This document shows, piece after piece, positions 26,112 through 34,068 of a DNA stretch of 64,000 nt. Numbering within the stretch: position 1 is the stretch's first letter; every line of letters begins with the position of its first letter. Source of the DNA: Hutsoniella sourekii ATCC 700629 (GTDB taxonomy: Bacteria; Bacillota; Bacilli; Lactobacillales; Aerococcaceae); contig NZ_JADD01000012.1 of the NCBI RefSeq assembly GCF_000518205.1, positions 1 to 64,000 on the forward strand, read 5' to 3'. The notes beneath the pieces are model-generated. The model saw only the letters and a program-made list of their open reading frames with translations. It was not told the DNA's origin and ran no database searches. Made by a program: the position numbers and the translations under genes.

Positions 26112-28106
26112 TTGACAGGGAATAGAAGAAGACACATTCACCCCTTACTCAAGTCGATAATGGTCCTATGGGCTCTGATGGCGACATTGAGTATGGGATT
26201 ATTAACGGTAAGAGCAGAAGATTTCAATTCCATGGATCGGACACGGGAGATTAGTTACGACCTAGAGGAAGTGAATATTGAAGGCAAGATTTCCGCTGAA
26301 GGGAACGTGACCTTCCAAGAAATCTATCAGATTCAAGTGGATTACTTTAATGGGATTAAATTCGTGGTGGACCATCAAGGATCAACGCTAGGTGACTATC
26401 AAGTGAGTTACCTAGATCCAGAAACTGGAGAAGCTATCCAGATGAGTGAGGACTTTACCGGTCAGCCAGAGACCTTCTCGCTCAATGATGATGGCAGTGA
26501 AGCGGTCTTTACCGTCCACTATCCTGCTTCCAAGGAAGAAGTGAAGATCGTTCTCACCTATACGCTCAACCAATTGGTGACCAATTATGAAGACGTAGCT
26601 GAATTGAATCGCAATATTGTCGGACAGAATACGGCTGACGACTTTGATGTTCATGCCAAGATCTACCTACCCAAGGCTGTTGCTCAAAAAGAAGATTTTC
26701 GGGCATGGGGTCACGGAGCCCCGCAAGGGGAAGTCTATCCGCGCACCGAAGGCGGTCAATCCTGGGTGGAAGTGACTGTGCCTAACAATCCGGCCAATCA
26801 ATTTGTCCAAGTGCGAACGATCTTCCCGCGGAGCCTCGTTCCTAACAATAGTAATGTCATTGAACGCCCGGCCAAGGAAGAGATAATTAGTCAAGAAGAA
26901 GCCGTAGTCGAATCAGACCGGTCGAGCTTTCGTCAGTTTCTACTTGCTAGAATCGGTGGCAGCCTCTTGGCTCTGGTCTTAGCCTGGTGGCTCCTTTGGA
27001 GCGGCTGGCGTTATTACCGCCAACAAAAAGAAGCCCTCAATCCTAACCCGATTCATGTGCCTGAACATAAGTATGACTTACCAGAAGACTTAACCCCGGC
27101 GATTATGGCAACAGCAGTTCTCAGAACCACGCCCAATGCCGATGACTTCTCGGCCACCCTCTTGGATCTAGCTAGGAAGGGCTATCTGGCCTTGGAGGAG
27201 ATTGAACGGGTCAAGCGCGGGATCTTAAACCGCAAGGGAGAGACCACGGTCCAAATTCGGATCCTCCCGCAAAAGTCTAATCAAGAACGACCACCGCTTC
27301 AAAAGCACGAACGCTTTGTCTTGGATTATGTCACACCTGTCCAAGGAGACACCATCACCTTGGAGGAGATTGAGACCCAGATCAAGCAATCGGATGCCAT
27401 CAAGAAGCAAAAAAACCGACTCTGGGAACGCTTCTCCAACACGACTGAAGTCTTGGGTCAAGCCAAGAAGGGCGGGCCTACCTTGGAGCGGTCTCGCTCT
27501 CAACGTCAGGCCTGGTTGGCCTTGTTCGCCAACATAGGTGTCCTGATCCTAACGGCCTCTGTTCTAGCCAGTACGACCTTGCCCGCTAGCGTGGCTTCGT
27601 GGGCCCAGACAGCAGGAATTGTGACCTTGGTACTTCAAGGGATAGGGGTTCTCCTAGCGATTCTGCTCTTGGTTATGGTTTATTGGCGGCCGATTATTAC
27701 GGCTCGTGAAGACCAGATGGAGAAGGAATGGAAGGCCTTTGCCCGTATGTTAGATGATATTGGCCAATTTGATATGCGGTCCATTGCCTCACTGCCATTA
27801 TGGGATGAGTACTTGGTCTATGCAGTTTCCTTAGGGGTAGCTGACAAGGTGATTGAAGCCATGAATGCGACTTATGGCCAAGCAGAATTAGAAGCCATGA
27901 CCCTACCGCGCGGCTTCTACACCAACCCATACTTGATCCATCACTTGATGCGCCAGTCTATTCACTCTACCATCCAGAGTGCTACGCCAAGTCCCACCGT
28001 CTCCAGTGGTGCCTTTAGAGGCAATAATACAGGCGGCTTCGGGGGTGGCTTCTCCAGTGGTGGCGGAGGCGGCTCCGGTTCCGGCTCAGGTATGAGTGGC
28101 TTTTAA
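26112..28106 (+). CDS. DUF2207 membrane protein
   Basis: A 664-residue membrane protein. I favour TTG 26112 as start because GAAGGAG (26097-26103) is 8 nt upstream; GTG 26103 in frame overlaps that site. A signal-type helix (residues about 12-32) is followed by an extracellular beta-rich DUF2207 domain (about 35-270), a membrane helix, a cytoplasmic section, two further helices (about 470-525) and a low-complexity Gly/Ser tail (GGFGGGFSSGGGGGSGSGSG). This is the standard DUF2207 layout; function is unknown. It sits inside the usual walI-walJ gap, which suggests a surface role under similar control. Confidence 0.82.
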   Translation: MTGNRRRHIHPLLKSIMVLWALMATLSMGLLTVRAEDFNSMDRTREISYDLEEVNIEGKISAEGNVTFQEIYQIQVDYFNGIKFVVDHQGSTLGDYQVSYLDPETGEAIQMSEDFTGQPETFSLNDDGSEAVFTVHYPASKEEVKIVLTYTLNQLVTNYEDVAELNRNIVGQNTADDFDVHAKIYLPKAVAQKEDFRAWGHGAPQGEVYPRTEGGQSWVEVTVPNNPANQFVQVRTIFPRSLVPNNSNVIERPAKEEIISQEEAVVESDRSSFRQFLLARIGGSLLALVLAWWLLWSGWRYYRQQKEALNPNPIHVPEHKYDLPEDLTPAIMATAVLRTTPNADDFSATLLDLARKGYLALEEIERVKRGILNRKGETTVQIRILPQKSNQERPPLQKHERFVLDYVTPVQGDTITLEEIETQIKQSDAIKKQKNRLWERFSNTTEVLGQAKKGGPTLERSRSQRQAWLALFANIGVLILTASVLASTTLPASVASWAQTAGIVTLVLQGIGVLLAILLLVMVYWRPIITAREDQMEKEWKAFARMLDDIGQFDMRSIASLPLWDEYLVYAVSLGVADKVIEAMNATYGQAELEAMTLPRGFYTNPYLIHHLMRQSIHSTIQSATPSPTVSSGAFRGNNTGGFGGGFSSGGGGGSGSGSGMSGF

Positions 28107-28279
28107 GCATTAGAAGCGATTGTTCATTTAAGAAAGACCATTGATGACTCAAGTATTGGCTTGATTTGTCAATGGTTTTTGACTTTAAGGAGGAATGTCT
28201 GAGTGGTCGGCAGATCTATTTGATTTTAGTGGGTGGTCGTGCTACTCTTAAGAGTGATCATTTAGGAAGGAGTGGTTCG

Positions 28280-29131
28280 ATGCAAGAAGCGAGCCCTTCA
28301 TTAATTCAATACAAGAAACCAGTAGCTACAGCCACAGACACCATCTATTATTCGGTGCTGGCGAGTGGCTCTAGCGGGAATGCCACCTATATCGAGACTG
28401 ACCAGGTCCGCCTATTGGTGGATGCGGGACTCAGCGGCAAGAAGATTGAGGAACTATTAGCCCAGATCGGACGCTCTGGTAAGGACCTGGACGCCATCTT
28501 GGTGACCCATGAACATAAGGACCATATCCACGGAGTGGGCGTGCTCTCCCGGCGCTATAACTTGCCCGTCTATGCTAACACTAAGACATGGAGTCAACTG
28601 GATGGTATGTTAGGCAAGATCGCTGAAGACAACCGCCAGATTATCGAACCAGAGACGCTGATGACTCTAGGAGACTTGGACATCCAGACCTATCAGGTGA
28701 GCCACGATGCCATTGACCCTCAGTTCTACGCCTTCCAGAAAGGCAAAAAGCAGTTTGTCATGTTAACAGATACCGGTTATGTCTCCAATCGCTTACGAGG
28801 CCTTTTATCGAATGCAACGGCCTACCTGATCGAAAGCAACCATGAAGTAGAGATGTTGCGCTATGGCCCTTACCCTTGGTCACTCAAGCAACGCATCTTA
28901 AGCGACAAGGGTCACTTATCCAATGAAGATGGGGCTCTAGTGATGACCGACTTGATCGGTAACCAGACCCAAGAGATCTACTTGGGCCACCTAAGCCGGG
29001 ACAACAATACCAAGGAGATCGCCATGCGGTCCATGGAAATGATTCTTCAAGACCATGACTTTGCAGTCGGCACCGACTTCCGCTTGAACATGACCGACCC
29101 TGGCCAAGCCACCCCCTTGAGACCTTTGTAA
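28280..29131 (+). CDS. yycJ: MBL-fold hydrolase YycJ (WalJ)
   Basis: Metallo-beta-lactamase-fold protein of the Wal locus, with 5'-3' exonuclease activity in some Bacilli and a proposed role coordinating division with replication. I start it at ATG 28280, 8 nt after AGGAAGGAG; the longer frame from 28166 has a weak start. The 283-residue protein has the phosphoesterase-type metal site THEHKDHIHG near 84-93, SHDAIDP, LTDTGYVSNRL near 165 and GHLSRDNNTKE near 245. The N-terminal 25 residues before YYSVLASGSSGN are longer than in most homologues. Confidence 0.9.
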   Translation: MQEASPSLIQYKKPVATATDTIYYSVLASGSSGNATYIETDQVRLLVDAGLSGKKIEELLAQIGRSGKDLDAILVTHEHKDHIHGVGVLSRRYNLPVYANTKTWSQLDGMLGKIAEDNRQIIEPETLMTLGDLDIQTYQVSHDAIDPQFYAFQKGKKQFVMLTDTGYVSNRLRGLLSNATAYLIESNHEVEMLRYGPYPWSLKQRILSDKGHLSNEDGALVMTDLIGNQTQEIYLGHLSRDNNTKEIAMRSMEMILQDHDFAVGTDFRLNMTDPGQATPLRPL

Positions 29132-29136
29132 GAGTG

Positions 29137-29168
29137 ATCCTAGTCTAGAATTAGACTAGGATTTTTTG
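29137..29168 (+). terminator. Terminator after yycJ
   Basis: ATCCTAGTCTA (29137-29147) pairs perfectly with TAGACTAGGAT (29152-29162), followed by TTTTTTG. Confidence 0.92.
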
Positions 29169-29317
29169 CTAAATGAGGCAAAAAATCATAAAATGAAAGC
29201 CTAGACTCAATTTTAACTCTGAAGATATTCATAAGGTGTTCATATTTAGATGTTAGACTTAAGTCATAGGAAATAATTAAATGATTACCACGAATACAAA
29301 ATGACAAGGAGCAGATT

Positions 29318-30760
29318 ATGAACAAGAAAATAAAAGATGTAACCCCTCAAAACAACAATAATAACCCTAAATTCTGGAAAGGCGTCTTCGGCGGCGTGGT
29401 CGGGACCGTTGTGACCTTATCAGTAGCTGGTGGCTTGACTTATGATTATATGCAAGGCAACCACATTGGCTATGCCCAAGAAGAAAGCCAATCCGCTGAA
29501 GAAAGCACTAGCCAAGAAAGTCAAGCTAGCGCTCAAACCACTGAATCTACTCAAGGAGCTCAATCTGATACAGAGCAAAACTTGATCAATGTGGTTGAGA
29601 AGACACAAAGTGCCGTTGTATCGGTTGAGAACCACCAAAACCCTGCCCAAGCAGGGAACTACCCAGCTTTAGGAGCTGACGGTGGCTACGTTCTAGGTGA
29701 CGCAGAGAGCCAACCGGTTCTTTATGGTACGGGGTCCGGTGTGGTCTACAAGGTTGAAGGCGACAAGGCCTATATCGTGACCAACGCTCATGTTATTGAC
29801 GGGGCGGACTCGGTGGAAGTGACCATGGCTGACGGTCAGGACGTGAAGGCAGAGCTGGTTGGTCAAGATACCATCAGCGACTTAGCTGTTCTAACAATCC
29901 CAGCTGAATATGCCAAGGAAACCTTGAAGTTTGCTAATTCTGACGAGATCAAGGTCGGAAGCCACGCGATTGCCATTGGTTCGCCAATCGGTTCAGAATT
30001 TGCCTCATCCGTCACTCAAGGGATCGTCTCAGGTCTAGACCGGAACATCCCGATTGATACCAACCAAGACGGCACGGAAGACTGGTCTATGCAATTGATC
30101 CAGACTGATGCGGCAATCAACCCAGGTAACTCTGGAGGCGCCTTGGTCAACTCATCCGGCCAACTCATCGGTATCAACTCCAGCAAACTTAGCGCTTCCG
30201 ACGTTGAAGGAATGGGCTTTGCTATTCCATCCAATGAAGTAAACCGCATCGTCCAAAAATTAGAAGAAAACGGCGAAGTCACCAGACCAGCCCTAGGTGT
30301 GGCTATCATGGATCTCTCTCATATTGCCAAAGAATCTCGTCAAGATGTCCTCAAGCTAGACCCAGAATTAACCGACGGTGTCGTCGTAGCTGAAGTTAAC
30401 CCAGACTCTGACGCTGAACGAGCCGGCATCCAAAAATACGATGTCATAGTCGGAGCCGGCGACAAGCCAGTCACCAACATGGTTGAGTTAAGACAAGCCC
30501 TCTTTGCTCACGACATCGGTGATACAATCGAACTTAAAGTACTCCGTGACGGCAAAGAAGAAACAGTCAAGGTCGAACTCACCCAAGTCCAAGAAGTCGC
30601 AAACCAACCCGAAGTCAGTGAAAGCACTGAAGGAGGCGAAGGCTTCATCCCTTACCCAGGCTACTACGGTGAAGGCGACCCTTACAGCGAATTCGGCGGC
30701 GACTACTACGGCGAAGGCGACGGAGGCTACATCCCCTTCAACCCCTTCGGCAACCAGTAA
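29318..30760 (+). CDS. htrA: Membrane-anchored serine protease HtrA
   Basis: Surface quality-control protease. The 480-residue protein has a short cytoplasmic N-terminus, one membrane helix (about 20-42), a Ser/Gln/Glu-rich linker to about residue 95, an S1C trypsin-fold domain and one PDZ domain (about 320-425). The catalytic triad is seen: H in TNAHVIDGADS, D in DTISDLAVL, S in NPGNSGGALVN. Unusually, the last 45 residues form a Gly/Tyr/Pro/acid-rich tail (YPGYYGEGDPYSEFGGDYYG) not needed for the fold. It ends the Wal locus as in many Firmicutes. The gene usually found next, rlmH, is not in the window. Confidence 0.95.
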   Translation: MNKKIKDVTPQNNNNNPKFWKGVFGGVVGTVVTLSVAGGLTYDYMQGNHIGYAQEESQSAEESTSQESQASAQTTESTQGAQSDTEQNLINVVEKTQSAVVSVENHQNPAQAGNYPALGADGGYVLGDAESQPVLYGTGSGVVYKVEGDKAYIVTNAHVIDGADSVEVTMADGQDVKAELVGQDTISDLAVLTIPAEYAKETLKFANSDEIKVGSHAIAIGSPIGSEFASSVTQGIVSGLDRNIPIDTNQDGTEDWSMQLIQTDAAINPGNSGGALVNSSGQLIGINSSKLSASDVEGMGFAIPSNEVNRIVQKLEENGEVTRPALGVAIMDLSHIAKESRQDVLKLDPELTDGVVVAEVNPDSDAERAGIQKYDVIVGAGDKPVTNMVELRQALFAHDIGDTIELKVLRDGKEETVKVELTQVQEVANQPEVSESTEGGEGFIPYPGYYGEGDPYSEFGGDYYGEGDGGYIPFNPFGNQ

Positions 30761-30783
30761 TCAACAATTATTAAATTAAAACA

Positions 30784-30815
30784 AGCCCCAGCACTCACTT
30801 GTGCTGGGGTCTTTG
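30784..30815 (+). terminator. Terminator after htrA
   Basis: CCCCAGCAC (30786-30794) pairs perfectly with GTGCTGGGG (30801-30809), followed by TCTTTG. Confidence 0.85.
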
Positions 30816-30910
30816 CGTGTAGACGAGTGGGAGACTTGACCCGGTGGTGAAGAGGTAGCCTATTGGGTGTGAAGCAGATTTGCTACCTAATAGGTACGCG
30901 CATTTATATG

Positions 30911-31425
30911 CGAAATAAATTTGGCGTATAAAAGTCTGTTTCTATTGGGTACGAAACAAATTTGGTGTATAAAAGGGTCGTTCAATTAGGTACGAAAAAA
31001 TTTTGGTATATAAAAGTCTTGTTCTATTGGGTACGAAAAAATTTTGGTGTATAAAAGTCTGTTGCTATTGGGTATGAAATAGATTTGGCGTATAAAAGAT
31101 GGCTTCTATTGGGTACGAAATAAATTTGGCGTATAAAAGATGGCTTCAATTGGGTACGAAAAAAATTTGGTGTATAAAAGGTGGGTTCAATTGGGTGTGA
31201 AAATATTTTGGCATATAAAAGGATCGTTCATTTGGGTACGAAAAAATTTTGGTGTATAAAAGCCGTTTTCCATTGGGTGCGAAACAAATTTGGCGTATAA
31301 AAGTCTGTTTCTATTGGGTATGAAATAGATTTGGCGTATAAAAGGCAGGTTCAATTGGGTATGAAAATAATTTGGTGTATAAAAGCCGGCTCCCTTTGGC
31401 TACAAAACAAATTTGGTATCTAGTA
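30911..31425. repeat. 41-bp tandem repeat array, about 12 units
   Basis: About twelve head-to-tail units of 41 bp (one or two off by a base) fill most of the 800-bp gap between htrA and the Rpn gene. Each unit has a conserved core close to TTGGGTACGAAA then AAATTTGGTGTATAAAAG, and a variable stretch of about six bases before TTCTA or TTCAA. Cores begin near 30911, 30951, 30992, 31033, 31073, 31115, 31156, 31198, 31239, 31280, 31321 and 31361; a degenerate unit lies at 31402. No reading frame crosses it. GGTAGC (30853-30858) and GCTACC pair just before the array. The spacing is close to four helical turns. Function unknown. Confidence 0.9.
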
Positions 31426-31526
31426 CCCTCATCTATCTAGGTATAAAATAAATTTATTTAATGGAATTTGGAAAATAATGTGTATTTATATAGTAGGAGG
31501 GCTGGCTTCATCTCCTCCTGTAAACA

Positions 31527-31535
31527 TGCTATAAT
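31527..31535 (+). promoter_or_regulatory. Extended -10 promoter of the Rpn module
   Basis: TGCTATAAT at 31527-31535 is a perfect extended -10; TTCATC at 31507-31512 gives a 17-bp spacer. An inverted repeat, AGGAGG (31495-31500) and CCTCCT (31514-31519), brackets the -35 region and could be an operator. It lies 24 bp before the start codon. Confidence 0.6.
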
Positions 31536-31558
31536 ACTAATGAAATGAGGATCAACGC

Positions 31559-32155
31559 ATGGAACAATTCCCAGAACCACGCTATCTAGCCACAAGTGAT
31601 CTCCTATTCAAGAAAGTACTCGCATCGCCTGGTAATGAAGAAATTCTACTCGAGATGATCAATCGCCTAACCAATCAGCAATTCGAATCTGCCAAGCCCC
31701 TATCTCCTTACAATATTGAACTCTACAAAGAAGCTCAGGCCCAGGCAGGTAATAAGTTGAGGCATACCGAAGTGGATGTTCGAGCTAGGACGGGTACAGG
31801 TGAGCAGGTAACCATTGAAATGCAACTCGTGGCCCCTCGAAACTTTCTCAAGCGCGTACACTTCTACGCAGCCAATACCTATACGGATTATTATGCCAAC
31901 TATGACGACTCAAACAAAATGCTCCTTGATTCTGTTCAGACAACGGATCCCTATCAGCCATTACGAACTGTCTACAGTATCAATATTGTCGCTAATTCAG
32001 TCTCGCATTCAAACCAAGCAGCTTGGCGAATCTATCGAACTTTAGATGAACAAACAGGCGAGCCCATCACTGCTATACCGGGAGTTTACCCCTCTACCCC
32101 CTGTGGCGCTATTATAATGGCCTATCCCCCTTACAGGATGCTCCAGAATTTCTGA
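31559..32155 (+). pseudogene. Rpn-family PD-(D/E)XK nuclease, core domain, C-terminus lost by frameshift
   Basis: A 198-residue ORF. Residues 1-165 match the Rpn/PDDEXK_2 type (recombination-promoting nuclease, transposase_31 relatives): SDLLFKKVLASPGNEEILLE at 13-32, the acidic residue in TEVDVRAR (D73) and the second motif TIEMQ (E87-x-Q89), so the nuclease site looks intact. After about residue 175 the frame leaves the family; the reading frame one base back continues as LPLYPLWRYYNG, DAPEFLKKAYRIIERHNL and then directly into the ORF at 32209. A one-base loss in the C runs at 32089-32101 would explain this. So the ancestral gene ran from 31559 to 32526. Whether the short form is still made is unknown. 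Confidence 0.75.
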
Positions 32156-32208
32156 AAAAAGCTTACAGGATAATTGAAAGACATAACTTAAATGAGGAGG
32201 AACTTCAA

Positions 32209-32526
32209 ATGATCACTCAAGAAGAATACCGTCAAGCTAACCTAAGATCCTTCCTGGTGGACATGGAACTTCGGGTCAAGGAAAGCCATGAACAAGGACT
32301 GGAACAGGGCCTTGAGCAAGGTCTAGAACAAGGCGTCCAAAAAGGTATGGAAGCAGGCCTTACCCAAGGCCTATCAAAAGGCCTAGCCCTGGGCCAAGCG
32401 CGCAGCTACCAGCACTTACTGCAAAAAGGTCTCACCCCCATTCAAATCGCCGACCTCTACGACGTGACAGAATCAGAAGTATCATCCAGCCTGTCGCTCC
32501 TCAATCACTCCACCCTTAAAAACTAG
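32209..32526 (+). CDS. Rpn C-terminal domain, copy 1 (stand-alone small ORF)
   Basis: A 105-residue ORF starting at ATG 32209, 9 nt after GAGGAGG. The region upstream in the same frame is the missing C-terminal part of the Rpn gene, so this is both the tail of that gene and a possible product of its own. Layout: MITQEEYRQANLRSFLVDME helix, a run of xQGL-type tetrapeptides (residues about 28-62, the longest of the three copies), then ARSYQHLLQKGL and a helix-turn-helix-like end (QIADLYDVTESEVSSSLSLL). Such Gly-Leu repeats and end are usual in Rpn proteins. The two following ORFs are copies of it. Confidence 0.75.
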   Translation: MITQEEYRQANLRSFLVDMELRVKESHEQGLEQGLEQGLEQGVQKGMEAGLTQGLSKGLALGQARSYQHLLQKGLTPIQIADLYDVTESEVSSSLSLLNHSTLKN

Positions 32527-32549
32527 CTAGCCCATAGGAGGAACTTCAG

Positions 32550-32831
32550 ATGATTACTCAAGAAGAATACCGCCAAGCCAACCTAAAATCCTTCCTGGTG
32601 GACATGGAACTTCGGATCAAGGAAAGCCATGAACAAGGCCTGGAACAGGGTCTTGCACAGGGCCTTACCCAAGGCCTATCAGAAGGCCTGGCCCTGGGTC
32701 AAGCACGTAGCTACCAACACTTACTGCAAAAAGGCCTCACCCCCAGTCAAATTGCTGACCTGTACGACGTGACAGAATCAGAAGTATCATCCAGCTTGTC
32801 GCTCCTCAGTCAATCCACCCTCAAAAACTAG
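32550..32831 (+). CDS. Rpn C-terminal domain, copy 2
   Basis: A 93-residue ORF, a tandem copy of the ORF at 32209. Its ribosome site ATAGGAGGAAC is 6-8 nt before the ATG and better spaced than in copy 1. It has fewer xQGL tetrapeptides (36 bp shorter than copy 1) and the same end region. There is no nuclease core in front of it; it is preceded by the stop of copy 1 and a 23-bp spacer. Against copy 3 I count about ten silent and three amino-acid-changing differences before their C-termini diverge. Confidence 0.8.
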   Translation: MITQEEYRQANLKSFLVDMELRIKESHEQGLEQGLAQGLTQGLSEGLALGQARSYQHLLQKGLTPSQIADLYDVTESEVSSSLSLLSQSTLKN

Positions 32832-32854
32832 CTAGCCCATAGGAGGAACTTCAG

Positions 32855-33130
32855 ATGATTACTCAAGAAGAATACCGTCAAGCTAACTTAAGATCCTTCC
32901 TAGTGGACGTGGAACTTCGGATCAAGGAAAGCCATGAACAAGGCCTGGAACAGGGTCTTGCACAGGGCCTTACCCAAGGCCTATCAGAAGGCCTGGCCCT
33001 GGGCCAAGCGCGCAGCTACCAACACTTACTGCAAAAAGGCCTCACCCACAGTCAAATCGCCGACCTCTACGACGTGACAGAATCGGCCATCGCCAACAGC
33101 CTCTCCTTACTAGCCGATTCATCCTCTTAA
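32855..33130 (+). CDS. Rpn C-terminal domain, copy 3
   Basis: A 91-residue ORF, the third tandem copy, exactly 305 bp after copy 2 and with the same 23-bp spacer and ribosome site. The N-terminal 75 residues are almost those of copy 2 (K to R, M to V, P to H), but the last 15 differ (SAIANSLSLLADSSS), so it may carry the original gene end. A terminator follows at 33147-33183, making 31559-33130 one transcription unit. Confidence 0.8.
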   Translation: MITQEEYRQANLRSFLVDVELRIKESHEQGLEQGLAQGLTQGLSEGLALGQARSYQHLLQKGLTHSQIADLYDVTESAIANSLSLLADSSS

Positions 33131-33146
33131 CCCTCAGCCAGCCACT

Positions 33147-33183
33147 AGACGGGTACCTACCAGCCAGGTGCCCGTCTATTTTA
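33147..33183 (+). terminator. Terminator after the Rpn module
   Basis: AGACGGGTACCT (33147-33158) pairs with AGGTGCCCGTCT (33166-33177) with one mismatch, followed by ATTTTAT. Confidence 0.85.
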
Positions 33184-33248
33184 TATGGGAGGGAGATGAG
33201 GGGCTTGCCAGAATCTCCCCAAAAACTAATGCAAACATTTAAGGACTC

Positions 33249-33257
33249 TGCTACAAT
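33249..33257 (+). promoter_or_regulatory. Extended -10 of the capsule operon promoter
   Basis: TGCTACAAT at 33249-33257, 42 bp before the first capsule gene. No convincing -35 box. Confidence 0.5.
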
Positions 33258-33298
33258 AATAATTGATAAAATTATATTAAAATTCTAAAGGAGAAATT

Positions 33299-34060
33299 AT
33301 GCAAGAAGAAGTAAGCTTATTAGAAATCTTCCAAATGTTACGTAAGCATTTGGGAGCCATTATCGGCACCACCCTCATTGCTGGAGCGATTGGTGTCCTG
33401 GTTGCCATGTTCCTTGTATCCAACAAATACAGTTCCCAGGCTCAGCTGTTAGTTAACCAACAGTCAGCTGCCCCTGCGACCCGCAACAACATGCCCGACC
33501 AGCAAATTCAATACAACGATATCCAGACTAACGTGGCCTTGATCAACACTTATAGCGATATGATTAAGTCTGACTCCGTCCTCAATGAAGTCAGCCAACA
33601 AGTCGAGGGTAATATCAGTCTAGCTGACCTTAAGGGAGCAATCAGTGTCGAACAAGAGCCGAACTCTCAGGCCTTCAACGTTGAAGCAGTCACTACTTCA
33701 CCAACACTCTCTCAACAAGTGGTGGAATCTGTGATCCAAGTCTTCGAAGAGACCTTAACCGAAGTATACGGCGAAGATATCTCTAGTATCTATGTCCTCT
33801 CGCCAGCGACCTTCAACGAGAACCCCGTATCACCCAACCGGATCCTCTATGGCTTGATTGGGGCGGTTCTCGGTGCTGGATTGAGCCTGATGATTGCACT
33901 CTTCCGTGAGATGTCTGATACCACGGTTCGCGACAGCGACTTCATCCAGACACTCGGACTCGTCAACCTGGGCGAGATCTGTGCCTTAACTAAGAGCGAA
34001 GTGCGTGATAACCGCATGGCTAACAACATGTCGCGTGCTGACAATAAACGTAGAATTTAG
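33299..34060 (+). CDS. Wzz/CpsC-type chain-length and kinase-activator protein
   Basis: First gene of the capsule/exopolysaccharide locus. The 253-residue protein has a membrane helix at about 20-42, an extracellular Wzz domain and a second helix at about 183-203 with the proline-rich start (NENPVSPNRILYGLIGAVLG) typical of the family. It activates the cytoplasmic BY-kinase encoded next and helps set polymer length. AAAGGAG precedes the ATG. GC content is like the core genome. Equivalent to CpsC, EpsA or CapA in other species. Confidence 0.92.
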   Translation: MQEEVSLLEIFQMLRKHLGAIIGTTLIAGAIGVLVAMFLVSNKYSSQAQLLVNQQSAAPATRNNMPDQQIQYNDIQTNVALINTYSDMIKSDSVLNEVSQQVEGNISLADLKGAISVEQEPNSQAFNVEAVTTSPTLSQQVVESVIQVFEETLTEVYGEDISSIYVLSPATFNENPVSPNRILYGLIGAVLGAGLSLMIALFREMSDTTVRDSDFIQTLGLVNLGEICALTKSEVRDNRMANNMSRADNKRRI

Positions 34061-34068
34061 GTGATAAG

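Larger units (their letters stand above)
32198..33118 (+). repeat. Three tandem copies of a ~305-bp segment
   Basis: Starting points line up at 32198 (GAGGAACTTCAAATGATCAC), 32539 and 32844 (GAGGAACTTCAGATGATTAC). Spacing is 341 bp then 305 bp, the difference being 36 bp of extra tetrapeptide-coding repeat in copy 1. Units 1 and 2 both end AAAAACTAGCTAGCCCATAG. Confidence 0.9.

Noticed and set aside
30911-31425. Possible CRISPR array
   Set aside because: The period is 41 bp with a core of about 31 bp and only about 6-10 variable bases, too short for spacers; the core is also degenerate and no cas gene is in the window.
32089-32101. Programmed -1 ribosomal frameshift in the Rpn gene
   Set aside because: No slippery heptamer followed by a stem or pseudoknot is seen; a plain one-base loss in a C run is simpler.
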